NCBI RefSeq assembly: GCF_001465545.3 | Contig: NZ_CP013480.3 | Coordinates: 2,728,001-2,792,000, forward strand | Direction of reading: 5' to 3' | Source of the DNA: Pandoraea norimbergensis | Lineage (GTDB): Bacteria > Pseudomonadota > Gammaproteobacteria > Burkholderiales > Burkholderiaceae | Length of the DNA stretch: 64,000 nt | Shown here: positions 55,470 through 63,221 of the stretch, one piece after another | How positions within the stretch are numbered: position 1 is the first letter of the stretch | Layout: each line of letters opens with the position of its first letter | Made by a program: the position numbers and the translations under genes | Notes under the pieces: generated by a model | Databases searched by the model: none | The model's input: the letters and a program-made list of their open reading frames with translations, nothing else | Told to the model about the DNA's origin: nothing

Positions 55470-56729
55470 ATGCCGGAATCGACTGGATCGAACCGAGTGA
55501 GACGCCCGCGAATGCCGTGGCGTACGGCGAGCCGATGGGGCAGCGGCGCGCTGGTGGTGTGGTCAGCCTTGACGGGCGCTGCGCAGGCGGCTGAAGCCGA
55601 CGCCACAACGACTTCTGGCGACACGTCGTCTGCTTCGTCCCCGGCGTCGTCGACGGCCACTGAGCAGGCAGGATGGCTCGACCGGTTGCTGGCGAAGCTG
55701 GGGGCAGCGGACAAAGTCGACGTGAGCCACGGCATGGATTGGGGTGTCATGCCCGGTCCGTTTTACAACCCCGAGATGGGGTTCGGCATTGGCGCGGCCG
55801 CCGTCGGGTTATATCGGGCCCCGGGTGCGCTGGAGAGCACGCAACTCTCCACACTGACCCTGCATGGATTTCTCACGACTACCGGGGCCGTCGGCATCGG
55901 TGCGGACAATACAACGTTTTTCGGCGACGACAGTCACCGGTTTGTCTTCGCCGGGGCGCTCGTGAATATGCCGACCCAGTATTGGGGCGTTGGATATACA
56001 CGGGCGAGCGACGACGCGAACCGGGAGAAGTACACCAAGCGCAGTGTCTTCGTTCAGCCGAAATTCTTGTGGCGAATCGTGCCGAAAACGTACGTCGGCA
56101 TCGGGCTAGACGCGCATTATTACGCGGCCGCCAATCGCGACAAGGGCGACGCGAGTGCATTTCTCAGCGACCCCGGAGGCCCCTATGTGCGCAGCATCGG
56201 CGTGAGCGCCAATTTTTCGTATGACACACGCGACTTCCTGCCCAATCCGTACAAGGGACAGGCGTTCATCATGACCGGGACGGTCTACCGGCGCGCCTTC
56301 GGCAGCAGCACGGCGTTCGAGTCGCTGGAATGGTCTTACGACCACTACACGCGCTTTCGCGAGCGCGACGTGCTCGCGCTCGATGTCTACGGCAAGTTCA
56401 GCTGGGGCGACGTGCCGTGGAGCATGATGCCGACCTTCGGCGACGGCAAGAGGATGCGGGGCTACTTCCTTGGCCAGTACCGCGATCGCAACATGCTCAC
56501 CGTGCAGTTGGAATATCGCGCGCATCTGGTCGGCCGGCACGGCATGGTCGTGTGGGCAGGCACGGGCGCCATCGCCAACCAGCCCGGTGATCTGACATCA
56601 GCCCATTGGCTGCCCAACGCTGGTGTGGGCTATCGGTTCGAGTTCAAGCCACGCGTCAATGTGCGCTTCGATGTCGGTTTTGGCAAAGGCACACGTGGGG
56701 CGTATTTCCAGATTAACGAGGCGTTCTAG
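55470..56729 (+). CDS. Omp85/BamA-type outer-membrane barrel without POTRA domains
   Basis: A 419-residue paralogue of the gene at 52415. A signal peptide (ALVVWSALTGAAQA) and a Ser/Ala-rich linker precede the barrel from about residue 90 (GFGIGAAAVGLYR). The L6-loop equivalent KRMRGYFLGQYRDRN keeps the RGY motif better than its paralogue and shares the YRDRN tail with it. No POTRA region is present. The last residues are INEAF, ending in Phe. GAGG lies 5 nt before ATG 55470; an in-frame GTG two codons earlier is possible. Function unknown. Confidence 0.83.
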   Translation: MPESTGSNRVRRPRMPWRTASRWGSGALVVWSALTGAAQAAEADATTTSGDTSSASSPASSTATEQAGWLDRLLAKLGAADKVDVSHGMDWGVMPGPFYNPEMGFGIGAAAVGLYRAPGALESTQLSTLTLHGFLTTTGAVGIGADNTTFFGDDSHRFVFAGALVNMPTQYWGVGYTRASDDANREKYTKRSVFVQPKFLWRIVPKTYVGIGLDAHYYAAANRDKGDASAFLSDPGGPYVRSIGVSANFSYDTRDFLPNPYKGQAFIMTGTVYRRAFGSSTAFESLEWSYDHYTRFRERDVLALDVYGKFSWGDVPWSMMPTFGDGKRMRGYFLGQYRDRNMLTVQLEYRAHLVGRHGMVVWAGTGAIANQPGDLTSAHWLPNAGVGYRFEFKPRVNVRFDVGFGKGTRGAYFQINEAF

Positions 56730-56797
56730 ATGGGTTGACGGCGCCTCGACGTGGACGGATTTCCTACTGTGATGATTGATATTTTCGGGAGAATGCG

Positions 56798-57607
56798 ATG
56801 ACAGCAGCACCGAATCGTGGTGGCCGGTTCCGAAAGGCGGTGTCCGCCAGTGTCTTGGCCATGTGCTCTGCGTTGGCCGGGGCGCAAACGTCCGCAGAGG
56901 ATACGAATAAGAGCAATAATCCGCTCAATCTCGCGCCCTCGTTCAACGTGCAGAACTTCTACACGCCGTCCATCTTTGGCACCGACGGGCACACGAACGA
57001 CTTTCTGTTGCGGCCTACCGTACCGTTCGGTCCGAACGGGCTGGTGCCGGTCCCGCAGATTCTTCGCGCCACGATACCGATCAGCACACGCCCGGACCCG
57101 AACGGGGGCTACAAGACAGGGCTGGGGGATATCAATCTCTTCGATATTCTGTTGTTGAATCCGGGAGCCTCTACCGAGATTGGCGTCGGGCCGTTGGTCA
57201 CCATGCCTACGGCGACTGACAAGACGCTAGGCACCGGCAAGTGGCAAGCCGGGTTAGCCGCTGTCGCAATCAATGCCAGCAAGCAACGCCTTTTGGGGGC
57301 GTTGATCCAGTGGCAACACTCGTTCGCCGGCCAGTCGGACCGCCCGACAGTTCAGTCGCTGACCGCGCAACCGGTCGTGATCTGGAATCTGCCGGAGGGC
57401 TGGTATCTGCGCTCCACGGGCACATGGACGTTCGATCTCCAGCACGGCAACTACTACATCCCTGTGGGTTTCGGTGCGGGCAAGGCATGGAAGGCGGGGA
57501 AGACCATCTTCAATGCCTTCATCGAGCCGCAGTACTCCGTGGCGCATTCCGGCAACGTGCCGAAATGGCAAATCTTCGCCGGACTGAATATGACGTTCGG
57601 CCATTGA
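56798..57607 (+). CDS. Outer-membrane transporter-like protein (SphA/neuromedin-U-like family)
   Basis: A 269-residue exported protein with a signal peptide ending near ALAGA (residue 29), followed by SNNPLNLAPSFNVQNFYTPSIFG and a beta-rich chain with DINLFDILLLNP and GVGPLVTMPTATDKTLGTGKWQAG. This pattern is found in outer-membrane proteins often labelled transporter or neuromedin-U-like, related to the MetA/SphA barrels. It ends with TFGH rather than an aromatic residue. It is the last gene of the rightward train, with a hairpin downstream. Substrate unknown. Confidence 0.75.
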   Translation: MTAAPNRGGRFRKAVSASVLAMCSALAGAQTSAEDTNKSNNPLNLAPSFNVQNFYTPSIFGTDGHTNDFLLRPTVPFGPNGLVPVPQILRATIPISTRPDPNGGYKTGLGDINLFDILLLNPGASTEIGVGPLVTMPTATDKTLGTGKWQAGLAAVAINASKQRLLGALIQWQHSFAGQSDRPTVQSLTAQPVVIWNLPEGWYLRSTGTWTFDLQHGNYYIPVGFGAGKAWKAGKTIFNAFIEPQYSVAHSGNVPKWQIFAGLNMTFGH

Positions 57608-57616
57608 TTCGGGCGT

Positions 57617-57649
57617 TTCGCCCCGGCGGTGCATCAGCCGCCGGGCGAA
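57617..57649. terminator. Hairpin terminator between convergent genes
   Basis: TTCGCCCCGGCGG pairs with CCGCCGGGCGAA across an 8-nt loop, with one extra C in the left arm. It lies just after the stop of the rightward train and just before the stop of the lyase gene, so it can stop both. A short T-run is not obvious on either side. Confidence 0.65.
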
Positions 57650-57659
57650 GACGGTGCGC

Positions 57660-59216
57660 TTAGTTTGTGCCGGTAATGCCTGCGACAGCAACATCCAGTC
57701 GTTGCCCGGCCGACGACAGTGCCGACGTGCGTTGAGACAGGTGCGCCTGCTCCTGATCCAGTTCCTTGCGAGCCTGCGCAATCATGCGTTTCACAGACGC
57801 CGGGGCAGGGCCGCCGATGCCATCCCGGCGGGCCACATTTCGGACCGGGTCCAACGCGTCGCGCACTGAGGCTTCAGAGATACGAACCGTGTGGCCAAGT
57901 TGCTGCTCGGCGGCGCGCCTGACCATGTCGACGGTGATCTGGTCGGCGCTCAAATTTGCCTGAATGGCCGAATCCACCACTTTCGCTACGATTTCATGCG
58001 CGTCGCGGAAGTCGATGCCCGAGTCGCGCACGATCGCGTCGGCCAGATCCGTCATCGTCGAATAGTTCTTGGCCGCGTCACGCAACATCTGCGCCTTGTT
58101 CACGTGCAGCGATTGCACGACACCTGTCATCGCCCGCGTCGCAGCGATCATGCCGTCGATGGAGCGCGGTTCCAGCGCAACGCGCGCCACGCTGTGTTGA
58201 TACTCGATGCCATTGAGCGACACCAGAATGGACGTCAACGCGCCGACGCTATTCGCGGCGATGGCCCGGGTGCGCTCGATAGAATCCGGATTCTTCTTCT
58301 GCGGCATGATGCTGCTGATGCCCGCGTAAGCGGAATCGAGCTCCGCCAACCGGTACTCGTCCGTCGTCCAAAGCTGGATTTCAGAACCGAGTCGTCCGAG
58401 GTCGCTCAGGTAGATCGCGTTATCGGCAGCGAATTCCGTAATGTGATCCCAGCCGGCGGTGCCTTCGATCGTATCGACGACGAGGCTGTCGAAGCCGAGA
58501 AGACTGGCCGTGCGCTCACGATCCAGCGGCCAACCGGTGCCTGCGGAGGCCGCTGCGCCAAGTGGGCTCTGGTTCATGCGGACATAGAGCTCCTCGTACC
58601 GGTCGATGTCCTTTTTCAAGGCTTCCGACAGCGCCATCAAGTAGTGGCCAAGGGTAATCGGTTGCGCTTCCTTTCGGTGGGTGTAGACCACCATCACCGT
58701 GTCGATGTTGTCTTCGGCTTTATCAATGACGGCGGTACGCAAGGCAATCAATGCTGTGACCGTCCGGTTGATCTGGTCGCGATAGAACATGCGATTCACC
58801 GTGTTCGCGAGGTCGTTGCGGCTGCGTCCCGTATGCATGCGGCCTGCCACGGAACCGATCTCCTTCACGAGCGCGGCCTCGTAGGGCAGGTAGGTGCGCA
58901 GGCTGGCGTCGTCTCGCGCCCGCGCATCGATGGTGTCGAGGCCGGTGAGGATCTTGCGCGCATCGTCCCGGCTGATGATCCCTTTCTCCGCGAGCATGAC
59001 GACGTGCGCGCGGTGCACCCGAACCTCATAGGGAAAGGTGGCGTCCGGCAGCGTCTTCGCGGCCGAGTCGAAGTCATAGAGCGCTTGAAAACCCGGCGCC
59101 TTGGGCACCGACGTTCTGCCGATGCGGCTGGCATCGGGCGTCTGTGCGTGTGCGGCCCATGAAAGGCAAAGCACGGCGGCGGTGACGAGACGCAAAGCGA
59201 AAGGTGTACGGTTCAT
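57660..59216 (-). CDS. Argininosuccinate lyase homologue with signal peptide
   Basis: A 518-residue fumarase/ASL-superfamily lyase. Core ASL motifs are complete: GRSRNDLANTV (residues 130-140), YTHRKEAQPI with the TH...AQP pair near 180, PLGAAASAGT, and SSIMPQKKNPDS (301-312) with the mobile-loop serine. The odd part is the N-terminus: MNRTPFALRLVTAAVLCLSWAAHA^Q is a plain Sec signal (cleavage near residue 24), so the enzyme would be periplasmic. ASL is cytosolic and cuts argininosuccinate to arginine and fumarate. ATG 59216 has only a weak ribosome site; the upstream frame adds little. The divergent LysR gene is the likely regulator. Confidence 0.85.
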   Translation of the reverse strand: MNRTPFALRLVTAAVLCLSWAAHAQTPDASRIGRTSVPKAPGFQALYDFDSAAKTLPDATFPYEVRVHRAHVVMLAEKGIISRDDARKILTGLDTIDARARDDASLRTYLPYEAALVKEIGSVAGRMHTGRSRNDLANTVNRMFYRDQINRTVTALIALRTAVIDKAEDNIDTVMVVYTHRKEAQPITLGHYLMALSEALKKDIDRYEELYVRMNQSPLGAAASAGTGWPLDRERTASLLGFDSLVVDTIEGTAGWDHITEFAADNAIYLSDLGRLGSEIQLWTTDEYRLAELDSAYAGISSIMPQKKNPDSIERTRAIAANSVGALTSILVSLNGIEYQHSVARVALEPRSIDGMIAATRAMTGVVQSLHVNKAQMLRDAAKNYSTMTDLADAIVRDSGIDFRDAHEIVAKVVDSAIQANLSADQITVDMVRRAAEQQLGHTVRISEASVRDALDPVRNVARRDGIGGPAPASVKRMIAQARKELDQEQAHLSQRTSALSSAGQRLDVAVAGITGTN

Positions 59217-59389
59217 CGATTTTCTTTTTGAGTTAAGTACGGGTGAACTGACCATGGTTGCGTTTGTCTCCAGTCAGTGCGCTGGCACGGCAGTTCAGTG
59301 CTGGCTTGCGGTATTCTTCCGCATATCAACCGGCTGAAATAGCGATACTTTCTCCACCATTGGTTAAGTTTTGCTATACCAATTCGTCC

Positions 59390-60328
59390 ATGAACACTTT
59401 GCCGAAACACCTGCCGCCGCTGCCTGCACTGAAAGCCTTCGAAGCGGTCGCCCGTCTTGGCAGCGTCAGCCGGGCCGCAGATGAGTTGCACGTCACCAAG
59501 GGCGCCGTGAGCCAGCAGATCAAGGCGCTGGAGCTAGACATCGGTGGCACGCTCTTGCGACGTGGCACCCGGGATCAGAAGGCGGAACCGACCGAACTCG
59601 GCGCCGCGTTTCTCGAGTCGGTGCAGCGCTCATTGGGGTTGCTGGAGATTGCGTGCCGGGAAACGCGGCTGGCGGCAAGTGGCCATCAGCGGCGGCGCCT
59701 TTCCCTTTCGGCCAATGCGTCGTTCAGCGCGCTTTGGCTGGTGCCGCGTATCGGGCGCTTCATGGACCAACGGCCCGACATCGACATCGAGGTGCATCTC
59801 CACACGAACCAGAACCCCAGTTGGAAAACGCGCGATATCGATCTTGCATTTCTGCATATCAATGACCGGGGTTCGCGCGTTGCGCAACCGGACGACGTGC
59901 CGTTAGTAGGCGAGACCGTCGTTCCGGTTTGCAGCCCGTCGCTGGTCGCCAGATCCCGGTACGACGATCCGGCGTTGTTCACGCGTCATCGACTGATTGC
60001 CGAGGACCATGCGGCCAGCCCGGAGACGTCGTGGAACGCGTGGCTGGATCGCATGGGGGTTGCGATTGGCGCTTCGCGAGAGCCGCTGATCCTGCATGGC
60101 ATGGGGGCTGTCGTGTCAGCCGCGGTGTCGGGCGCCGGCATTGCGCTAGGCCGCTCGCCGCTGATCGACGAGGAGGTCGCCGCACGTCGGTTGGTGGTTC
60201 TCGTGCCGGATCTCAGGCTGGTGGGCTCATGGCGCTATGTCATGCGGCGGCATCCGGCGCGGGCGCCGGATGAGGCGGTGATGGCATTCGTCGAGTTCTG
60301 CTGCAACGAAGCCACGCCGTCGCGCTAG
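59390..60328 (+). CDS. LysR-family regulator, GcvA-like
   Basis: A 312-residue LysR regulator of the GcvA group. The winged helix is at residues 10-65, with LPALKAFEAVARLGSVSRAADELHVTKGAVSQQIKALE. The effector domain has LWLVPRIGRFMDQRPDIDIEV and GAVVSAAVSGAGIALGRSPLI typical of GcvA relatives. It is divergent from the exported lyase gene, which it probably controls. ATG 59390 was chosen because the family N-terminus follows at once. Its last 102 nt overlap the end of the PAP2 gene on the opposite strand. Confidence 0.92.
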   Translation: MNTLPKHLPPLPALKAFEAVARLGSVSRAADELHVTKGAVSQQIKALELDIGGTLLRRGTRDQKAEPTELGAAFLESVQRSLGLLEIACRETRLAASGHQRRRLSLSANASFSALWLVPRIGRFMDQRPDIDIEVHLHTNQNPSWKTRDIDLAFLHINDRGSRVAQPDDVPLVGETVVPVCSPSLVARSRYDDPALFTRHRLIAEDHAASPETSWNAWLDRMGVAIGASREPLILHGMGAVVSAAVSGAGIALGRSPLIDEEVAARRLVVLVPDLRLVGSWRYVMRRHPARAPDEAVMAFVEFCCNEATPSR

Positions 60329-61288
60329 CCGGCCAATCGCAATCACGGCAACCGCGAGCAGAATACCCGCGAATACATCCACCAGATAATGCCCGCCCCG
60401 GCTAGGCGTCGCGATCAGCATCAACAGATTCAGCCCTGCCCAATAATGAAATCGACGTGTACGCCGTAGCGAATAGGTGATGAGAACGGCAGTGGCGGCG
60501 TGAAAGGATGGTAGCGCAATCAATCCCTGCCTTGGAATCGCAGCGAAACCGGGGAACGCGCCTTCTCGCAACAGGCGAAAGTCGGAGTACCACGCAGCGC
60601 CCCCGATATCTGCAATGTCGTAGTGCAGGAACAGGCTGGCAGCGGGGATAGGCAGGGAAATCAACACACACAATACGGCCGCAACCATGATGTTGATGAC
60701 GAACTCGGGCAATCGATCGGCGTCTCGGTAATAGCCCAGAAGCACGGGAATGAGCAGTAACTGCACCCAGAAACTCGCGTACGCCAATATGAACAAGAAT
60801 TCGATCATCGGGTGCGAATGCACCCATCGATAGTGCGCCAGCCAGTCGAAGCCGAAAAGCCTGTCGAGTGCCATCAGTCGCTCGTCAACCAGCGGTGCGC
60901 CGACAGTCACTGAAAGGTACTGAAGCACGTCGGCGGCAAAGAAGAAGCATTGCAGCACGGCAAACCACGCAAGTCCACGGGCCAATTCCCGGCATCGCAG
61001 CTTTTCGGCATAAGGTGAAAACCGGGCGGTGTGCGAGATGCGGAAGAGGGCGGCCGCCACGAGCAACAGACAGGACATGGCCATGCCGATTCGCGCGACG
61101 AGCGTCGGCGATAACGACAACTTCAACTGATAAATCCACACCAGATCCAGCAAGGCCAGTGCAGCAGTGAAAACCCACGCGGCAACATACAACCTGGCGC
61201 TGGACGGTCGCGAGCGATGGGTGATCGGGTCACGCCGCCGAAACCGGGAGGTAGGAGCGTGCTCGACGTCAGATGGGAAGTGCCTCAC
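60227..61288 (-). CDS. PAP2-superfamily membrane phosphatase (Ipt1/Aur1-like)
   Basis: A protein of about 353 residues with six or more membrane helices. The two conserved PAP2 blocks are LPSFHAATAV (motif 2 with its histidine) and TPSRGGHYLVDVFAG (motif 3), near residues 265-325. The spacing and motif 3 form resemble the inositolphosphotransferase group. Members dephosphorylate or transfer phosphate from lipid phosphates, with the active site facing the periplasm. The frame opens at TTG 61294; GTG 61288 with GGGGGA upstream fits better. The 3' end overlaps the LysR gene by 102 nt, tail to tail. Lipid substrate unknown. Confidence 0.85.
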   Translation of the reverse strand: MRHFPSDVEHAPTSRFRRRDPITHRSRPSSARLYVAAWVFTAALALLDLVWIYQLKLSLSPTLVARIGMAMSCLLLVAAALFRISHTARFSPYAEKLRCRELARGLAWFAVLQCFFFAADVLQYLSVTVGAPLVDERLMALDRLFGFDWLAHYRWVHSHPMIEFLFILAYASFWVQLLLIPVLLGYYRDADRLPEFVINIMVAAVLCVLISLPIPAASLFLHYDIADIGGAAWYSDFRLLREGAFPGFAAIPRQGLIALPSFHAATAVLITYSLRRTRRFHYWAGLNLLMLIATPSRGGHYLVDVFAGILLAVAVIAIGRLARRRGFVAAELDECHHRLIRRPRRMPPHDIAP

Positions 61289-61426
61289 TGCCAAGTCCCC
61301 CGTTATACGAGGCGAAGACCTGCCGTTGACGATCCGAATGACTTCAGTTGGCCATTTTATTTAGGGACGCGAGATTGTCAACGCGGCGCAGGACGCTCGT
61401 CAAAGCGCCAGCCCGGTTACGTCAAG

Positions 61427-63205
61427 TCATTGAAGCACGATGCCGCTCACGTCTTGTGCACGCGCAGCCGCTGCGGCCAATCGTTGGGGATCATTACCGT
61501 GGACACGCAGCAATGCGTCACCGGCTCGCACCGATTGCCCCGTGGCGCAAAGCAGATCGACACCCGCGCCCATGTCGGTGGGTCCGCCAGCGTCGCGGGC
61601 AATGCCGGAGACTTCCCAGCCATCAATGGAAGCCACTACGCCGTCTGCCTGTGCAACGATGTCGACGAACGAAGCAGCGGGCATGGCGAAATCTTTTCGG
61701 CCTTGCGCATCGACAATGCGCTCGAAGGCGCGTCGCGCTTCGCCGCTCGCCAGCAGTTGTTCTGCGGTGGCGTGCGCCTTCACAAGATCACCGCCCAGTG
61801 CCGGATGCCACGACAGAATGCGGGCCGCAAACGTCAACGCCTTGGCGCGCAGATCCTTGGGGGCAGTCGCATCGTTGTCGAGCACCTGTAGCACGTCGCG
61901 CAGTTCCAGCGCAGGGCCGATGCCGCGGCCGATCGGTGCGCGTCCGTCGGTGGCGAACGCCTGCACGGTCATGCCCAACGCCGCGCCCACACGTTCAAAG
62001 AGTGCGCCCAACTTTCGCGCTTGCGCCTCATCCGTCATCTTCGCTTGCGGCCCCCAAGGGAGGTCGACGACGACATGCGTGGAGCCTGCGCAGAACTTCT
62101 TCGACAGAATCGACGCCACCGACCAGCGGCGAGTATCGAGCCTGAGCGGCCGCACCATCGCGTTGGTCACGTCGTCAACGCGCGAATGATTGAGCCGGCC
62201 GTTCCATACGATGCAGCCACCGGCTTGCTCGACGGCGGCACGTACCTCCGCGGCATCGAGATCCACCCGCGCCGCCGCTTCCATGGCGTCGGCAGTCCCG
62301 GCGGCAGAAGTGATGGCGCGTGATGATGTTTTCGGCATGCAAAGTCCGTACGCGACGACGAGCGGCACGACGATCAGCGTGATGCGACTGCCGGGCACAC
62401 CGCCCATGGAATGCTTGTCGACGACCATCGGCCGCCCCCAGTCGATGCGAGGCATCAACCGCGTTCGCGCCCGGGTGAGCGCAACGATCTCGTCATCGTC
62501 GATGTGCTCGATCAACAATCGCAGCAGCGCCTCGCCCTCATCCGGGGCGTAACGGTCATACATCAGATCGTCGAGCAGTTGTCCCCACGAGGCTTCATTG
62601 AGCGATACCCCCGTACGCTTGGCGTCAGCCAATTCGCGACTTTTTGGTGGCTGCGCACAGGCCTGCAACGCAGCGGTGAAGCGCGCGATGCCGACGTCGC
62701 TCGTGCTGTCGTTCGACACACGCACGAGCGGCACGCCGGCGGGATAAGCCGTCACGGTGCGAGCCAGCCGTGCAGCGATCTGTTCGGGTGTTTCGCGCCC
62801 GCGTCCTGCGATGCGCGCGGCGAGAACTTCCACCGGCGCGCTGACTTCCACAATAACCAGCCGCTGCACACGGCCGATGAGTTTGGGCAGGATGGCCCGC
62901 GAGCCATTGGCGACGACATGGCGGCCTTGCGCTAATACGTCACGCAAGCTGGCATCGAGCCCGTAATGCAGCCCGTGGGCTTGCCAGGTCACCAGAAACG
63001 CGCCCGCAGCATCACGTGCGGCGAACTCGGCCTCGGTGACACCGATGTGGGCTTCCCCCGGGGCATCGTCAGCGCGCGTGATGGTGCGCGTCGCGAAGAC
63101 GAAGCGGCCGCCATCGGTCAGGCACGTGCGTGCGCCGTCGATCAGCGTATCCTTGCCGGCCCCGCTGGGGCCGACCACGAAGAAGAATATCCCGGGGAGC
63201 GTCAT
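61427..63205 (-). CDS. Fusion: PhnN ribose 1,5-bisphosphokinase + type-2 thymidine/AMP phosphorylase
   Basis: One 592-residue chain joins two enzymes. Residues 1-185 are PhnN-like, with Walker A GPSGAGKDT (12-20), ATRTITR and the LGRARE-like region; PhnN uses ATP to turn ribose 1,5-bisphosphate into PRPP. Residues about 195-592 are a type-2 thymidine phosphorylase/AMP phosphorylase, with KHSMGGVPGSR (264-274), SSRAITSAAGT, GRGIGPALELRDVLQVL and the C-terminal SGIARDAGGP block. Archaeal AMP phosphorylases of this subgroup make ribose 1,5-bisphosphate from AMP, CMP or UMP; their N-terminal domain is not seen here and PhnN takes its place. The frame opens at 63367, but ATG 63205 with AAGGG upstream starts PhnN properly. 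It follows nadC by 16 nt. Confidence 0.9.
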   Translation of the reverse strand: MTLPGIFFFVVGPSGAGKDTLIDGARTCLTDGGRFVFATRTITRADDAPGEAHIGVTEAEFAARDAAGAFLVTWQAHGLHYGLDASLRDVLAQGRHVVANGSRAILPKLIGRVQRLVIVEVSAPVEVLAARIAGRGRETPEQIAARLARTVTAYPAGVPLVRVSNDSTSDVGIARFTAALQACAQPPKSRELADAKRTGVSLNEASWGQLLDDLMYDRYAPDEGEALLRLLIEHIDDDEIVALTRARTRLMPRIDWGRPMVVDKHSMGGVPGSRITLIVVPLVVAYGLCMPKTSSRAITSAAGTADAMEAAARVDLDAAEVRAAVEQAGGCIVWNGRLNHSRVDDVTNAMVRPLRLDTRRWSVASILSKKFCAGSTHVVVDLPWGPQAKMTDEAQARKLGALFERVGAALGMTVQAFATDGRAPIGRGIGPALELRDVLQVLDNDATAPKDLRAKALTFAARILSWHPALGGDLVKAHATAEQLLASGEARRAFERIVDAQGRKDFAMPAASFVDIVAQADGVVASIDGWEVSGIARDAGGPTDMGAGVDLLCATGQSVRAGDALLRVHGNDPQRLAAAAARAQDVSGIVLQ

Positions 63206-63221
63206 CGTCGATATCCCTTGA

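Noticed and set aside
57891..59162. 423-residue open frame on the plus strand across the lyase gene
   Set aside because: Antisense shadow of a gene with complete ASL motifs; composition is His/Arg-rich as expected for a shadow.
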